Shown here: piece after piece, positions 49,662 to 58,403 of the stretch
How positions within the stretch are numbered: the stretch's first letter is position 1
Layout of the letters: every line of letters starts with the position of its first letter
DNA from: Absicoccus intestinalis
GTDB lineage: Bacteria > Bacillota_I > Bacilli_A > Erysipelotrichales > Erysipelotrichaceae
Length of the DNA stretch: 64,000 bases
Reading direction: 5' to 3'
NCBI RefSeq assembly: GCF_033971885.1
Contig: NZ_JALBUS010000002.1
Coordinates: 62,001-126,000 of the forward strand
The notes under the pieces: model-generated
Seen by the model: only the letters and a program-made list of their open reading frames with translations
The model's database searches: none
What the model was told of the DNA's origin: nothing
Translations under genes and position numbers: made by a program

Positions 49662-49858
49662 TCACTAATGACTAAACGATCAATAATGGATTCGGCCATA
49701 TGGGTCTTTTCTGTGGCTTCAAAGTCATTGTCATATAACTCATCAACAGTAAATTCATGTAAAAAAAGAATGATTTCTTCTTTATCTTGTGAATCAATAA
49801 TTCTTGAACCGTTTTTAATATTCTCTGTAATCCATTTTTTTTCTTCTTCTAACAACAA
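49658..49858 (-). CDS. Small acidic protein, candidate immunity protein of the MuF toxin
   Basis: 66 residues, acidic and helical (MLLEEEKKWITENIKNGSRIIDSQDKEEIILFLHEFTVDELYDNDFEATEKTHMAESIIDRLVISE). It begins 14 bp after the MuF stop and is AT-rich like the toxin-like region but unlike the flanking head genes. Polymorphic MuF toxins are usually followed by a small immunity gene, which is the basis of this suggestion; no sequence family supports it directly. Confidence 0.6.
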   Translation of the reverse strand: MLLEEEKKWITENIKNGSRIIDSQDKEEIILFLHEFTVDELYDNDFEATEKTHMAESIIDRLVISE

Positions 49859-49872
49859 ATTGATCGCCTCCT

Positions 49873-51507
49873 TTATAGTCTATTGGTTTGTATTAAATCA
49901 CCGCTATCGGGGTTTATAGTAACCGCACATTTTCCTTTTAAGATATATGTTTTAGACCGCTTGCCACTCTTATGCGGCTTTATGGTCGCCTTATCGCTAT
50001 TTTGTAAGCAGTCTTTTATATACTCAATAGGTACACCTTGTCTTGGCTTTTCGCTCATAATCTCAGCCTTAACAGCAAAACTGTTTTTATTTATGGTTTC
50101 GTTACTAGATTGATATTCGCCAATCACCCTATCAATAAAGTGTGTCTTATATCCAGTAATCATTATATCATCACTAGTCTTTAATCCAACTAGCTTTTTA
50201 TCGACTTCTTTAGCAACATTTATATAGGTTTCTTCGTCAATCAAAGCTGATATATCATGATTTTGAATCGCCTTCTCTCTGCCTTTTAACAGCATTGAAT
50301 ATTTATTAAGCGATACATTATTTGTTCTCTTATCACCTCTTGACGGGATACCAGTACCAACTTTACCAAGCCCGTCGGCATAGATGCGCTCTTTCTGCTG
50401 TTTCAGACCCATGGCATCGCTAAATCTAGCGTATTCATTCATCTGAGCTCGATATCTGGCCTGTGTGGCCAGTATATCAACTTCGGAACCACCGGACTCT
50501 TTCAAGATCTTGATGTGCTCACGATAGGCGCGCATATTGGTCTCCATCTTACGCATCCTTTGCGTTGCCTCATAACCTGTATAGTCTTTACCTTCATATT
50601 CCTTTGGTGTGTCGTTCTTCCACTCTTCGAGCTCTTTCTTGGTGTAAGTGTGCTTACTTAGTCCAGGTATCACCGGGTAATAATTGTGGTAGCAGTTCGC
50701 CCCGAGAAGGCCCGTTACATCTCCAAGGCCACATACTTCTTCAAGCTCTCGCTTGGTGTACCATCCACCTTGCCAAACGGCATGGGTTGGTCGAGCATTC
50801 GCATGTGCGGTAACCTCAAACATATCTGTGTTAAGGTCTTTGGCCACTTGATCGGATATACTCGAGTTGATATCCGATAGGCTCGACATGACCGCACGTC
50901 TTGCTGCTACAGTTATGCGGTTGTGCCATCCAGTGTCATAGTTGATCCACCTCACGCCGGAGTTGGTCATCTCTATTACGGCCTTGCGCAGAGTCGTGTT
51001 GTAGTCAAAGGCACCGGATGCAATATCTACATAACACTGATTGAGCTTGTCATTAACATAGTCCGTTAGCCTTACCGCTTTCAGTCCGGTATCTTCTTTT
51101 ACGACAAAGCCAAGGCTTCGAGTCATGTTGGTGTAGTCATTGATCGTGTTCCTTCGCTTCTGATCAACGATATTGCGCAATTGCGTATTGGCTATCCATG
51201 GCACAAAGTCCTTATTCAGATATTCATACATCGGCTTGTAGCGAATGTAGTCGGTCTTGATGGCTTCTTCGTAAAGGCCATTGACATAAGCCTCAGAATC
51301 ACCGAGCGCGCTCTCTACAAGCTTGCGTATATCTGCATTGGAGTAACCCATCAATTTGAGTTGATATAATTGCCAATCCGCACTACGTGTGATCACACCG
51401 GCGTCATGGATCCGCCTGGCCACATCAAGCATGATCCGTATCTCCAAATTCGCAAAGATCTTTTCCGCGCCATAACCATAGGACTCTAATGTGCTTGGGT
51501 CGATCAT
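49873..51507 (-). CDS. MuF-type minor head protein with C-terminal toxin-like domain
   Basis: 544 residues. Residues 1 to about 385 are a minor capsid/MuF head morphogenesis protein, with HANARPTHAVWQGGWYTKRELEEVCG and the C-x-H motif of LGANCYHNYYPVIPG (about 255-300). From about 390 on, composition turns AT-rich and Lys/Asn-rich. The last about 100 residues (TGYKTHFIDRVIGEYQSS..., then KSGKRSKTYILKGKCAVTINPDSGDLIQT) resemble BECR-fold nucleases, in which a late His/Arg set and a final (V/I)NP-x-(T/S)G strand are typical. Polymorphic MuF toxins of temperate phages have this architecture. The catalytic assignment is inference. Confidence 0.85.
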   Translation of the reverse strand: MIDPSTLESYGYGAEKIFANLEIRIMLDVARRIHDAGVITRSADWQLYQLKLMGYSNADIRKLVESALGDSEAYVNGLYEEAIKTDYIRYKPMYEYLNKDFVPWIANTQLRNIVDQKRRNTINDYTNMTRSLGFVVKEDTGLKAVRLTDYVNDKLNQCYVDIASGAFDYNTTLRKAVIEMTNSGVRWINYDTGWHNRITVAARRAVMSSLSDINSSISDQVAKDLNTDMFEVTAHANARPTHAVWQGGWYTKRELEEVCGLGDVTGLLGANCYHNYYPVIPGLSKHTYTKKELEEWKNDTPKEYEGKDYTGYEATQRMRKMETNMRAYREHIKILKESGGSEVDILATQARYRAQMNEYARFSDAMGLKQQKERIYADGLGKVGTGIPSRGDKRTNNVSLNKYSMLLKGREKAIQNHDISALIDEETYINVAKEVDKKLVGLKTSDDIMITGYKTHFIDRVIGEYQSSNETINKNSFAVKAEIMSEKPRQGVPIEYIKDCLQNSDKATIKPHKSGKRSKTYILKGKCAVTINPDSGDLIQTNRL

Positions 51508-51508
51508 A

Positions 51509-52885
51509 CTACTCTAGTACGTCCGCTTGCTGTGGCAGATTCTTGAGAGCTTCTTCAATGGATTCATTGCGCCATCTCGATCGGTATTCCTCAGGACGCA
51601 GCGTTCCATTGGCCAGGTCTGTCTGGTCATTTTTACGCTCGGTCTCCTTGTCTTCGATGATCGAATCATCAAAGTCAATTTGGATATCTTCATACTGGAT
51701 ATCTGTGCCCATTAAATAGCCAATCGCACGGATCATGCCACGGATAGCGGTATCCAGTGGCTTCTCATGCTTCTTCAACGTAGAGTACATATCACTGTCC
51801 TCACTGATCACCTCAGTAGCCGTCTTGACTCCTTTGGTGGCGAATTCATATTGATTGGTACCCATACCGCATTTCTCAGATAGTAAATTCAACTGAAACT
51901 GCAAAGCCTCTTTTAGTTCACTGATCCGGAAAGAAGGACTAAAGTCATGTAGCTCAATACCGCCATCGCTTCCACCTTCGCCGACCATGCGCAACACTTC
52001 CTCATTGTCATCAATCACATTGTGTTGGTTACCGTTGGCGTCCATCGTGAAGCCTTCGCCAGCCATGAGTATATGTCGGCGTCCGGTGCGTACCTCAGAG
52101 TCAAAAGCATCAAAGGTCGTGTCGATTTCTTTCAGTACATCTACCGCATTCGCGTATACAGATATGCCCATCGGGTTGTAGATATCCACATTATTGACCT
52201 GTTTTGGTTTCACGATCTGGAACAGTGGGATATCCGTATTCAAGTATGTAATTGGTTCCATGCCTTCCGGTAGCGGCAATTCATCGAAGGAACCACTTGC
52301 CTTGATCTGTATCATGTGGTTCTCGATCTGGTACAGACCTCTCTCATCCATCACGTGCATCTGGATATACAGATAGTCACCAATGCTCTTATCGTGGCGT
52401 TGGGACGCGAAGGCGCACTCTTTAATACCTGTCGAATCCCAGGACAATGGGTAGATCATATTGGCCATGATGTAGTCAACGAAGATCTCATCATCCTTCA
52501 TGTATTCCAGGAAGGCCCCACTTCCTAACGCACAGTACTTCTCACACAATTCGTTGGTGTTCCCTTCAAAGTCATTGGCATCCAATATCTGATGGACTCG
52601 GGTATTGACGGTTTCCGGTTCAATGGCAATCTGAACTTTTTCGTTCATCAATAAATTGGCCCATGTCTCGCACACCGTTTTCGCCATCCCTAGTGACTTG
52701 ATGACCCTGGACCTCACAGTCACGCCATTCCAGTACTGTGTCTTGTGATTGTCATCCAAGCTATTCATGTACCAATCCATCCAGTTTTGTATGATTTTGT
52801 AATACTCGGCATCGACAGTGTCATATCCAAGATTCTTCAGATAGGCGCATACACCGGACGATGTCTGTTTGGCCTGTTCGTTCAT
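51509..52885 (-). CDS. Phage portal protein (SPP1 Gp6-like)
   Basis: 458 residues from the ATG at 52885 (MNEQAKQ), which GGGAGG precedes; an earlier in-frame start would lie inside the terminase gene. YYKIIQNWMDWYMNSLDDNHKTQYWNG and GTNQYEFATKGVKTATEVISEDSDMYSTLKKHE (about 350) are typical of SPP1-type portals. It forms the dodecameric DNA channel. The order terminase-portal-MuF is standard. Confidence 0.92.
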   Translation of the reverse strand: MNEQAKQTSSGVCAYLKNLGYDTVDAEYYKIIQNWMDWYMNSLDDNHKTQYWNGVTVRSRVIKSLGMAKTVCETWANLLMNEKVQIAIEPETVNTRVHQILDANDFEGNTNELCEKYCALGSGAFLEYMKDDEIFVDYIMANMIYPLSWDSTGIKECAFASQRHDKSIGDYLYIQMHVMDERGLYQIENHMIQIKASGSFDELPLPEGMEPITYLNTDIPLFQIVKPKQVNNVDIYNPMGISVYANAVDVLKEIDTTFDAFDSEVRTGRRHILMAGEGFTMDANGNQHNVIDDNEEVLRMVGEGGSDGGIELHDFSPSFRISELKEALQFQLNLLSEKCGMGTNQYEFATKGVKTATEVISEDSDMYSTLKKHEKPLDTAIRGMIRAIGYLMGTDIQYEDIQIDFDDSIIEDKETERKNDQTDLANGTLRPEEYRSRWRNESIEEALKNLPQQADVLE

Positions 52886-54225
52886 TCCTTGTCCTCCCTT
52901 TCTAAGTACGGCAGCATGCGCTTCATGGTGCGCCACTGTCCCATGACCGCGTACCGGATTGCATCCATCGCGTGGTCATGCTCTTTGATTGGCTTCTCGA
53001 GGCCCCGATCAATCGAATCGGGGTCGTAGCCGTATAAATAGAATTCAGATTCTGCATTCTTCTGCTTATCACATAAAAAAAGTGCATCGTAGCTTAACAG
53101 CTTCTGCACTCGGTTGATTCCTTCGGTCACTGTGTTGTCTGCATTTCGTAATACTATCTCCGGACATATCCGCTTGATCTCCTCCGCCAAACCTTTGGCA
53201 GACGGATCAATATAGACGTATACACGCTTTCTTCCATGCGTCTCATACAAGGTATCAAGCATAGCGCGAAAGTCCTTGGCGTAATCGCTAGGGCTCTTCT
53301 GCCGTCCGGTATCACGGCCGGAATAGTAATATTCATCCAGGCCTTGCATACACTTATTTGTCATATCCATGCCAAACACTTGATAGGTGGTCGCGTTCAT
53401 CTGACCATAGTCGACACCGATCGCATAGTAAGCATAGTTATCCGTAGAGCCTATATGTCGGATGTGTCTGTCCGGATCAAACATGTAGTAGATCAGATCA
53501 TCGATACCGACCGCCTCACCAAGCCACACCCATCGATACATCTTGTTATCGGCCTCGGCCATCTGATTGGCCGCATCAATAAGCTTTTGTCCAAGCCACT
53601 CGGCCGGCACATCCTTGTAGCTTGAATGGATGTGGATGCAGTCGGACCGCTTCTCCATCATGCGCACCCATTCATTAACAGGCGCTTTCGGGTTCTTCGG
53701 CGGGTTGAACAGGTAGAGCATACGGAAGAAGTTATCATTGCCACGTACGAAGGTGGCTTCAATGTTGGATAGCTCTTCGGCGCCTTCTCCCTTGTCAAAG
53801 AATTCAGTCAGCTCATCCAATACGACCATGCGGATGCTTCTTTCCTCATCGATCATACCTTTGGTATCATCAATCGAATCAGATCCGGTAAAGTAGATCG
53901 TATTTCCATTGGCTAGATATGTCATCTGCATTGGGCTCTTGGTGATCTTGAACTGACTCTTTTTAAGGCCAAGCCTTTGGATTGCTCGAATACACTCTTT
54001 ATAGACTGTCTTACGCAGCTTGTTGTGATGCTTGCGCATGACCACGACAGCGGTGTCCGGTTCTGCCACGATCAGGTAGTCGGCCAGTATAGCCATACAG
54101 CTCGATTTGGTTCCGGCGCGACCGGACGTGAGTATCTGATGCATATGTGTCTTGTCGTTGACCAGTGGCAGATACTTTGGGATAAGGATATCGGACAGTC
54201 TAACTGTCTTCTTCCGGTGCGTCAT
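52882..54225 (-). CDS. terL: Terminase large subunit (PBSX type)
   Basis: 447 residues. The ATPase half has the Walker A variant SGRAGTKSS (about residue 33) and Walker B VVLDELTEF (about 134). The nuclease half has AIGVDYGQMNATTY (about 267) and further Asp in VYIDPSAKG and HAMDAIRYA. It cuts and translocates phage DNA into the portal. Overlaps the small subunit by 26 bp and the portal by 4 bp. Confidence 0.95.
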   Translation of the reverse strand: MTHRKKTVRLSDILIPKYLPLVNDKTHMHQILTSGRAGTKSSCMAILADYLIVAEPDTAVVVMRKHHNKLRKTVYKECIRAIQRLGLKKSQFKITKSPMQMTYLANGNTIYFTGSDSIDDTKGMIDEERSIRMVVLDELTEFFDKGEGAEELSNIEATFVRGNDNFFRMLYLFNPPKNPKAPVNEWVRMMEKRSDCIHIHSSYKDVPAEWLGQKLIDAANQMAEADNKMYRWVWLGEAVGIDDLIYYMFDPDRHIRHIGSTDNYAYYAIGVDYGQMNATTYQVFGMDMTNKCMQGLDEYYYSGRDTGRQKSPSDYAKDFRAMLDTLYETHGRKRVYVYIDPSAKGLAEEIKRICPEIVLRNADNTVTEGINRVQKLLSYDALFLCDKQKNAESEFYLYGYDPDSIDRGLEKPIKEHDHAMDAIRYAVMGQWRTMKRMLPYLEREDKE

Positions 54226-54646
54226 TGATGATCACCACCTCATCATGTACATCTTCCACCTGGTTCGCGTCGAACAGTCCGAAGCGTTTGCCAAGCAGTT
54301 CCGCGGCTTTCAAGGCCTCTTTTTCATCCGGTGCTTTTTCGATGGTCCTAGCTTTCGAATAACCTTTACCAGTACCCTCGACAACCACGACCTCCGCTTT
54401 CGATTTCTTTCTCATTACGGAAGTAAGATACTCCATGACTTCGTTGATGTCCGCAGTGTTATCGTTATGTATTGCTTCAAGGCGATCGTCTATATAGGCT
54501 TTGACGTTAGCTTTTGCTAGCAACTTAGATGCACAGGCACTCGCCACTCTGTCGCTTTTAACATTTTTGTAAACAGACAAATAAGCCCTTGTCGCATTCA
54601 AATCTTTAAGATACTCTTCCGCAAATAGCATCTGCTTTTCAGTCAT
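54200..54646 (-). CDS. terS: Terminase small subunit
   Basis: 148 residues from the ATG at 54646 (MTEKQMLFAEEYLKDLNATRAYLSVYKN), chosen because AAAGGAGG lies upstream. The N-terminal HTH and the C-terminal PDEKEALKAAELLGKRFGLF segment are typical for the terminase-2 family. It recognises the packaging site. It ends in an acidic tail overlapping terL. Confidence 0.92.
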   Translation of the reverse strand: MTEKQMLFAEEYLKDLNATRAYLSVYKNVKSDRVASACASKLLAKANVKAYIDDRLEAIHNDNTADINEVMEYLTSVMRKKSKAEVVVVEGTGKGYSKARTIEKAPDEKEALKAAELLGKRFGLFDANQVEDVHDEVVIINDAPEEDS

Positions 54647-54687
54647 GGCTACCTCCTTTCGTCTAGGCACGTAAAAAGGCGGCAAGA

Positions 54688-55485
54688 TTATTTCAAATCT
54701 CGAACGATCGTCCACTCATCATCAGACAACGTCCATTTCTCTGCCGCCGCTTTCTCTGCCGCCGCTTTCTCTGCCGCCGCTTTCTCTGCCGCCGCTTTCT
54801 CTGCCGCCGCTTTCTCGGATAAAAGAAAACCTGAACCAAAAATACCTTTTTTACGTCTCCTCTGCGATTCGAGACTTCGTATAAAGTGCATGCTTTCCGC
54901 TTTTGCTCGGTATGTTATGCCATTATGCGCAATCCTTTGTGCCATAGCTGCCGTCAATACGTTCGGCGGATATGAGTATTTAGGCATCTGCTTTTTCTGC
55001 TTTTTCAGATTCTCATTGTTTGCTACTTGCACAACCTTGTACAAATCTGCATTGGCATCGATTTTCCAATCTCCGAGGTTCGTGACAAACGACGTACAGA
55101 CGCCCGCGCCATTCTCGTATGTAACATTTACCCCTACAGGTAAGTAGTTATCCTCCACAGAAGCAGAAAACAGCGTAAGCGCGGGTGCAAACAAAAAGTA
55201 GTTGATACCATTTTTTACATAGAATCTGCGTATTTTGCTTATTATCGAGAAAGGTGGGTTATCAATCACAACGCAGCCATCCGGATAATCATAGTTCTCA
55301 TAATCTCCACCTGGCCAGAACGGCCGCACTATCTCCCTGCCCTTAAGCCCGTAGTATTCAACCGCCCAGTTCCTGACTACTGCATATACATTCTCCGGTG
55401 TATAGCAGTCATCTGTTGTCAGCTTTGGCTTAAACTTGTCAACAAAATCTTTATATTCCTTTGTTTCTGCTGATTCAAATTTCAT
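54688..55485 (-). CDS. Adenine-methyltransferase-like phage protein with KAAAE repeats
   Basis: 265 residues. CVVIDNPPFSIISKI (about 71-85) is an N6-adenine methyltransferase motif IV (NPPF). A classical SAM-binding motif I (FxGxG) is not obvious, so activity is uncertain. A beta-rich middle part (YFLFAPALTLF, GAGVCTSFVTNLGDW) follows. Near the C-terminus KAAAE is repeated five times, encoded by a 15-bp tandem repeat. Upstream of the terminase genes, it may modify phage DNA or have lost catalysis. Confidence 0.7.
   Translation of the reverse strand: MKFESAETKEYKDFVDKFKPKLTTDDCYTPENVYAVVRNWAVEYYGLKGREIVRPFWPGGDYENYDYPDGCVVIDNPPFSIISKIRRFYVKNGINYFLFAPALTLFSASVEDNYLPVGVNVTYENGAGVCTSFVTNLGDWKIDANADLYKVVQVANNENLKKQKKQMPKYSYPPNVLTAAMAQRIAHNGITYRAKAESMHFIRSLESQRRRKKGIFGSGFLLSEKAAAEKAAAEKAAAEKAAAEKAAAEKWTLSDDEWTIVRDLK
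54736..54816. repeat. 15-bp tandem repeat, 5.4 copies
   Basis: TTTCTCTGCCGCCGC is repeated without change from 54736 to 54810, with a 6-bp partial sixth copy. It encodes KAAAE units in the methyltransferase-like gene. Perfect copies and a multiple-of-three unit allow length change without frameshift. Confidence 0.95.
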
Positions 55486-55594
55486 TCTGTTCCTTTCTGA
55501 AAATGAGTATAAAAAATAACACGCATTTCTGCGTGCTAACGAGTGTTATTTTCAAGAGGATTGAAATAAGACCCCTGAAAGCAGCACGTAAAAA

Positions 55595-55618
55595 GGCGGT
55601 CCGTTAAATACGTCCGCC
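55595..55618 (-). terminator. Terminator upstream of the methyltransferase-like gene
   Basis: On the minus strand GGCGG-N14-CCGCC followed by five T (55590-55594). The right arm and tail lie in the 16-bp sequence GCACGTAAAAAGGCGG, which occurs again at 54667-54682 after that gene. It would separate early from late transcription. Confidence 0.65.
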
Positions 55619-55704
55619 TCGTGTGCTTATCATACAGCCCTCTTTCCTTAGGACTTCGTACGATATCATATTACCACTTAAAAGTGGTTTACAGTGTAAA
55701 CTCT

Positions 55705-56301
55705 TTACGATTCCACCCCGAAGATATACTTTTTAATTCTATCTTCTCCGATAGAATCGATAGCGTTATACGCTTCATTATCTGAGCCAAAATAGATCGT
55801 TCCTATTCCAAAGCCATCAGACTTATTATTATAAATCCATATATCATAGTGAGAATCAAAGTCACAGACGATATAGTAATTATTTTCTCCTTTTTTAAAC
55901 GTTCTCCTTCCCCCAAGACGCAGCATCTCTGCTTCAATCTTACGCCTTTCCACTTCGGTTTCCGCTTCATCTTTCGTTAAAAATACGTTACATATTTCCC
56001 TGCTTCCAATTTGTAAAGGATTACCATCCCATGGTCCAGGCAAGACGCTTCCATTAACATTGATAAAATAACATGCATCTCCATCTTGCAATTCCCATAC
56101 CGTTTTAGGCTTATCAATATATGTTTCTAACTTTGATTCTGGTCTTGTATATGTATATTTCTTTCTATCAGCTTCAAGTTCATACCAGTATTCATTTCCC
56201 GAAAAACTATACCTGTCAATCTCTACTACAGTATAGATATCACCATCTTCGATATCTCTGACTTTTTGACCTTCTTTGAATTTAGGATCTTTTATTTGCA
56301 T
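55705..56301 (-). CDS. Phage hypothetical protein
   Basis: 198 residues, beta-rich and AT-rich in codons. KFKEGQKVRDIEDGDIYTVVEIDRYSFSGNEYWYELEADR at the start looks like an SH3-like barrel; a second half (FKKGENNYYIVCDFDSHYDIWIYNNKSDGFGIGTIYFGSDNEAYNAIDSIGEDRI) may be another small domain. No family is recognised. Between the sigma-like regulator and the methyltransferase-like gene. Confidence 0.68.
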   Translation of the reverse strand: MQIKDPKFKEGQKVRDIEDGDIYTVVEIDRYSFSGNEYWYELEADRKKYTYTRPESKLETYIDKPKTVWELQDGDACYFINVNGSVLPGPWDGNPLQIGSREICNVFLTKDEAETEVERRKIEAEMLRLGGRRTFKKGENNYYIVCDFDSHYDIWIYNNKSDGFGIGTIYFGSDNEAYNAIDSIGEDRIKKYIFGVES

Positions 56302-56312
56302 TCTTATTCACC

Positions 56313-56732
56313 TCAACATAACTTTCTAATTTCTTTTTTGATGTGCTTCCACATACCTTGACGTGTATACCCGTACTTCTCCGCCACATCGTCTGAATGC
56401 TTTCGGTAGATGTACAGGTCCCACAAGATATTCTGATCCGCCAATGGCAATAGCTCCGTCCACCGCAGATCAAGCAGCCGCTTGCGGAAGTGTTCAAACT
56501 CTGCCTCCTTACTGGATATGATCTCATACAAAGCCAGTGGACTGTGGTACTGCGGTTGGTAGTGCGGCATTGGCAGAGGGCTCCGTATCTGCTCCGGTGT
56601 GAGGTTTGGACCAGATCGGGCTAGTCCTGTCTTCTTGTGATTGAGAACTTCAAGTTCTTCATTGATCTCGATCAGACGGTGGCAGCAGTATCGCACCGTC
56701 TTGAACTCGGATATCAAATCTTCATACGTCAT
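56313..56732 (-). CDS. Sigma-70 region 4-like late regulator
   Basis: 139 residues. The last 45 residues (LLPLADQNILWDLYIYRKHSDDVAEKYGYTRQGMWKHIKKEIRKL) form a region-4 HTH like those of ArpU/RinA-type phage regulators. The N-terminal part is helical. Such proteins turn on late genes; its position at the end of the early genes, just before terminase, fits. Confidence 0.78.
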   Translation of the reverse strand: MTYEDLISEFKTVRYCCHRLIEINEELEVLNHKKTGLARSGPNLTPEQIRSPLPMPHYQPQYHSPLALYEIISSKEAEFEHFRKRLLDLRWTELLPLADQNILWDLYIYRKHSDDVAEKYGYTRQGMWKHIKKEIRKLC

Positions 56733-56737
56733 GTCTT

Positions 56738-58105
56738 CTACCTCCTTAATGCATCGATCAGGTTCTGCTGTGTGACCTTCTTACGGTCCAGAGCCATGAT
56801 CATATCTTCATCAATCGTATCTTTGGCGATCAGATGGTATATCAATACATTCTGATTCTGTCCCTGGCGGTACAATCTAGCATTGGCTTGCTGATATAAC
56901 TCAAGATCCCAGTTTGGCAGTGTATACCACACCATGATGTGACCGCCTTTCTGCAGATTAAGTCCATGCCCTGCACTGGCAGGATGTGCCAACAGGACAT
57001 CTATATGGCCCCGATTCCAGGCGTTTACATCTTTCGCGTCTACCAATTCGCGGACGTTGACTTTCATCGACTGAAGGTGCTTTTTGATGCGATACAGCTC
57101 ATGTCGAAAATAGTAGAATACCAACACCGGATTCCCATTCGCGGATTCGATCAGATCATCCAGTGCTGCAAGCTTGGAAGAGTGGACGATCTGTGTACCT
57201 GTAATCTCACCATTATCGTTTTTGGTGTATATCTCTCCGGAGGTCATTTGAAGCAGTTGACCGCAAAGTACGCCGGCATTGGCAGCTATCAAGGTATCAT
57301 TATCGTTCAGTTCCAGTACTTTCTCTCGCTTGTAAGCGCGGTACTGATCAAGCGCCATAGCAGGCATCCTGATTGGTATTTCGAGGCGCTGGACAGGCGG
57401 AAGCTCGGCGCACTCCTTCTGATTCAAGGACATACAGATATCGCCTATACGCTCGTAAATGCGCTGTTCTGCATCGTCCTGTGGCTTCCATTCGTAGACG
57501 ATATAGCCGTTCCGTCTTCCAGGCTTGAGATATCGCTCACGGAACTGGCCAAGCGTACGGCCTAACCTCTCGCCTCGATCCATCAGATAGATCTGGCTCC
57601 AAAGGTCCGGTATACCTCTTGGTGCTGGCGTACCAGTAAGACCAATAAACCGGTCGACCAAAGGCATCACTTTTCGTAAAGCTTTAAAGCGCTGTGCCTT
57701 TGGATTCTTGAAAGCCGATAGCTCATCAATAACCACCATATCAAAGGCCCAATCACGGCCATGCTTATCAACAAGCCATTGCACATTTTCTTTGCCGATC
57801 AAGAATATATCGGCATCAGCCTGTAAGGCTTCCTCTCTCTGCTTCGGTGTGCCAGCAACGACAGAGTAGCTCATATCTTTCGTGTGGTCCCATTTTTCGA
57901 TCTCATCGGGCCAGGTGGACTGGATGACACGTACCGGACCGATGATCAGCACCTTGCACACATCGATCGGTACCAGCTGATCCAGTACCGTCAAGGTAGT
58001 CACGGTCTTGCCGGCACCCATTGGAAGAAAGAGTCCGCACTTCTTATGATCCAGGCAGAACCGTATCGCACGTTTCTGATAGTCGTGTGGTCTAAATTCT
58101 GTCAT
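56738..58105 (-). CDS. SNF2-like DEAD/DEAH helicase
   Basis: 455 residues, superfamily 2. Walker A is LPMGAGKTVT (about 27-36), motif II VVIDELSAF (DELS, about 124), motif III LTGTPAP (about 156), and motif VI has QANARLYRQGQNQNV (about 411-425). SNF2-type helicases are standard in the replication block of these phages. It overlaps the VRR-NUC gene by 14 bp. Confidence 0.92.
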   Translation of the reverse strand: MTEFRPHDYQKRAIRFCLDHKKCGLFLPMGAGKTVTTLTVLDQLVPIDVCKVLIIGPVRVIQSTWPDEIEKWDHTKDMSYSVVAGTPKQREEALQADADIFLIGKENVQWLVDKHGRDWAFDMVVIDELSAFKNPKAQRFKALRKVMPLVDRFIGLTGTPAPRGIPDLWSQIYLMDRGERLGRTLGQFRERYLKPGRRNGYIVYEWKPQDDAEQRIYERIGDICMSLNQKECAELPPVQRLEIPIRMPAMALDQYRAYKREKVLELNDNDTLIAANAGVLCGQLLQMTSGEIYTKNDNGEITGTQIVHSSKLAALDDLIESANGNPVLVFYYFRHELYRIKKHLQSMKVNVRELVDAKDVNAWNRGHIDVLLAHPASAGHGLNLQKGGHIMVWYTLPNWDLELYQQANARLYRQGQNQNVLIYHLIAKDTIDEDMIMALDRKKVTQQNLIDALRR

Positions 58106-58403
58106 ATCGTGACTCCTGCGGAAGCATGCCAGCGCTCAGCGACCGGATCAGATCATCGACCTGCTCTTTGGAAGACAGGCAGTACACCTTGGTGCCGCGC
58201 TTGCGGATCTGTTTGGCTATGGCTTTTTGAAGTTCTCTTGGTTTTTCACCTGGTGCCTTGGTCTCAACAAAGAAGGCATATCCATAAATCAAGCACAGCC
58301 TATCCGGTACGCCGGCATTGGATGGACTCGTGAACTTGAAGCACAAACCGTTGAGAAGTCCGATCTGATGCACCAGGTAATGCTCAATCTGTTTCTCGAC
58401 CAT
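58092..58403 (-). CDS. VRR-NUC domain nuclease
   Basis: 103 residues. NAGVPDRLCLIYGYAFFVETKAPGEKPRELQKAIAKQIRKRG carries the PD...(E)xK nuclease core of the VRR-NUC family (Asp33, Glu47, Lys49 approximately). Stand-alone phage versions are thought to cut Holliday or flap structures. It lies between the MazG-like and helicase genes. Confidence 0.9.
   Translation of the reverse strand: MVEKQIEHYLVHQIGLLNGLCFKFTSPSNAGVPDRLCLIYGYAFFVETKAPGEKPRELQKAIAKQIRKRGTKVYCLSSKEQVDDLIRSLSAGMLPQESRYDRI

Noticed and set aside
56939..57565. 208-codon plus-strand frame
   Set aside because: Shadow of the helicase gene.
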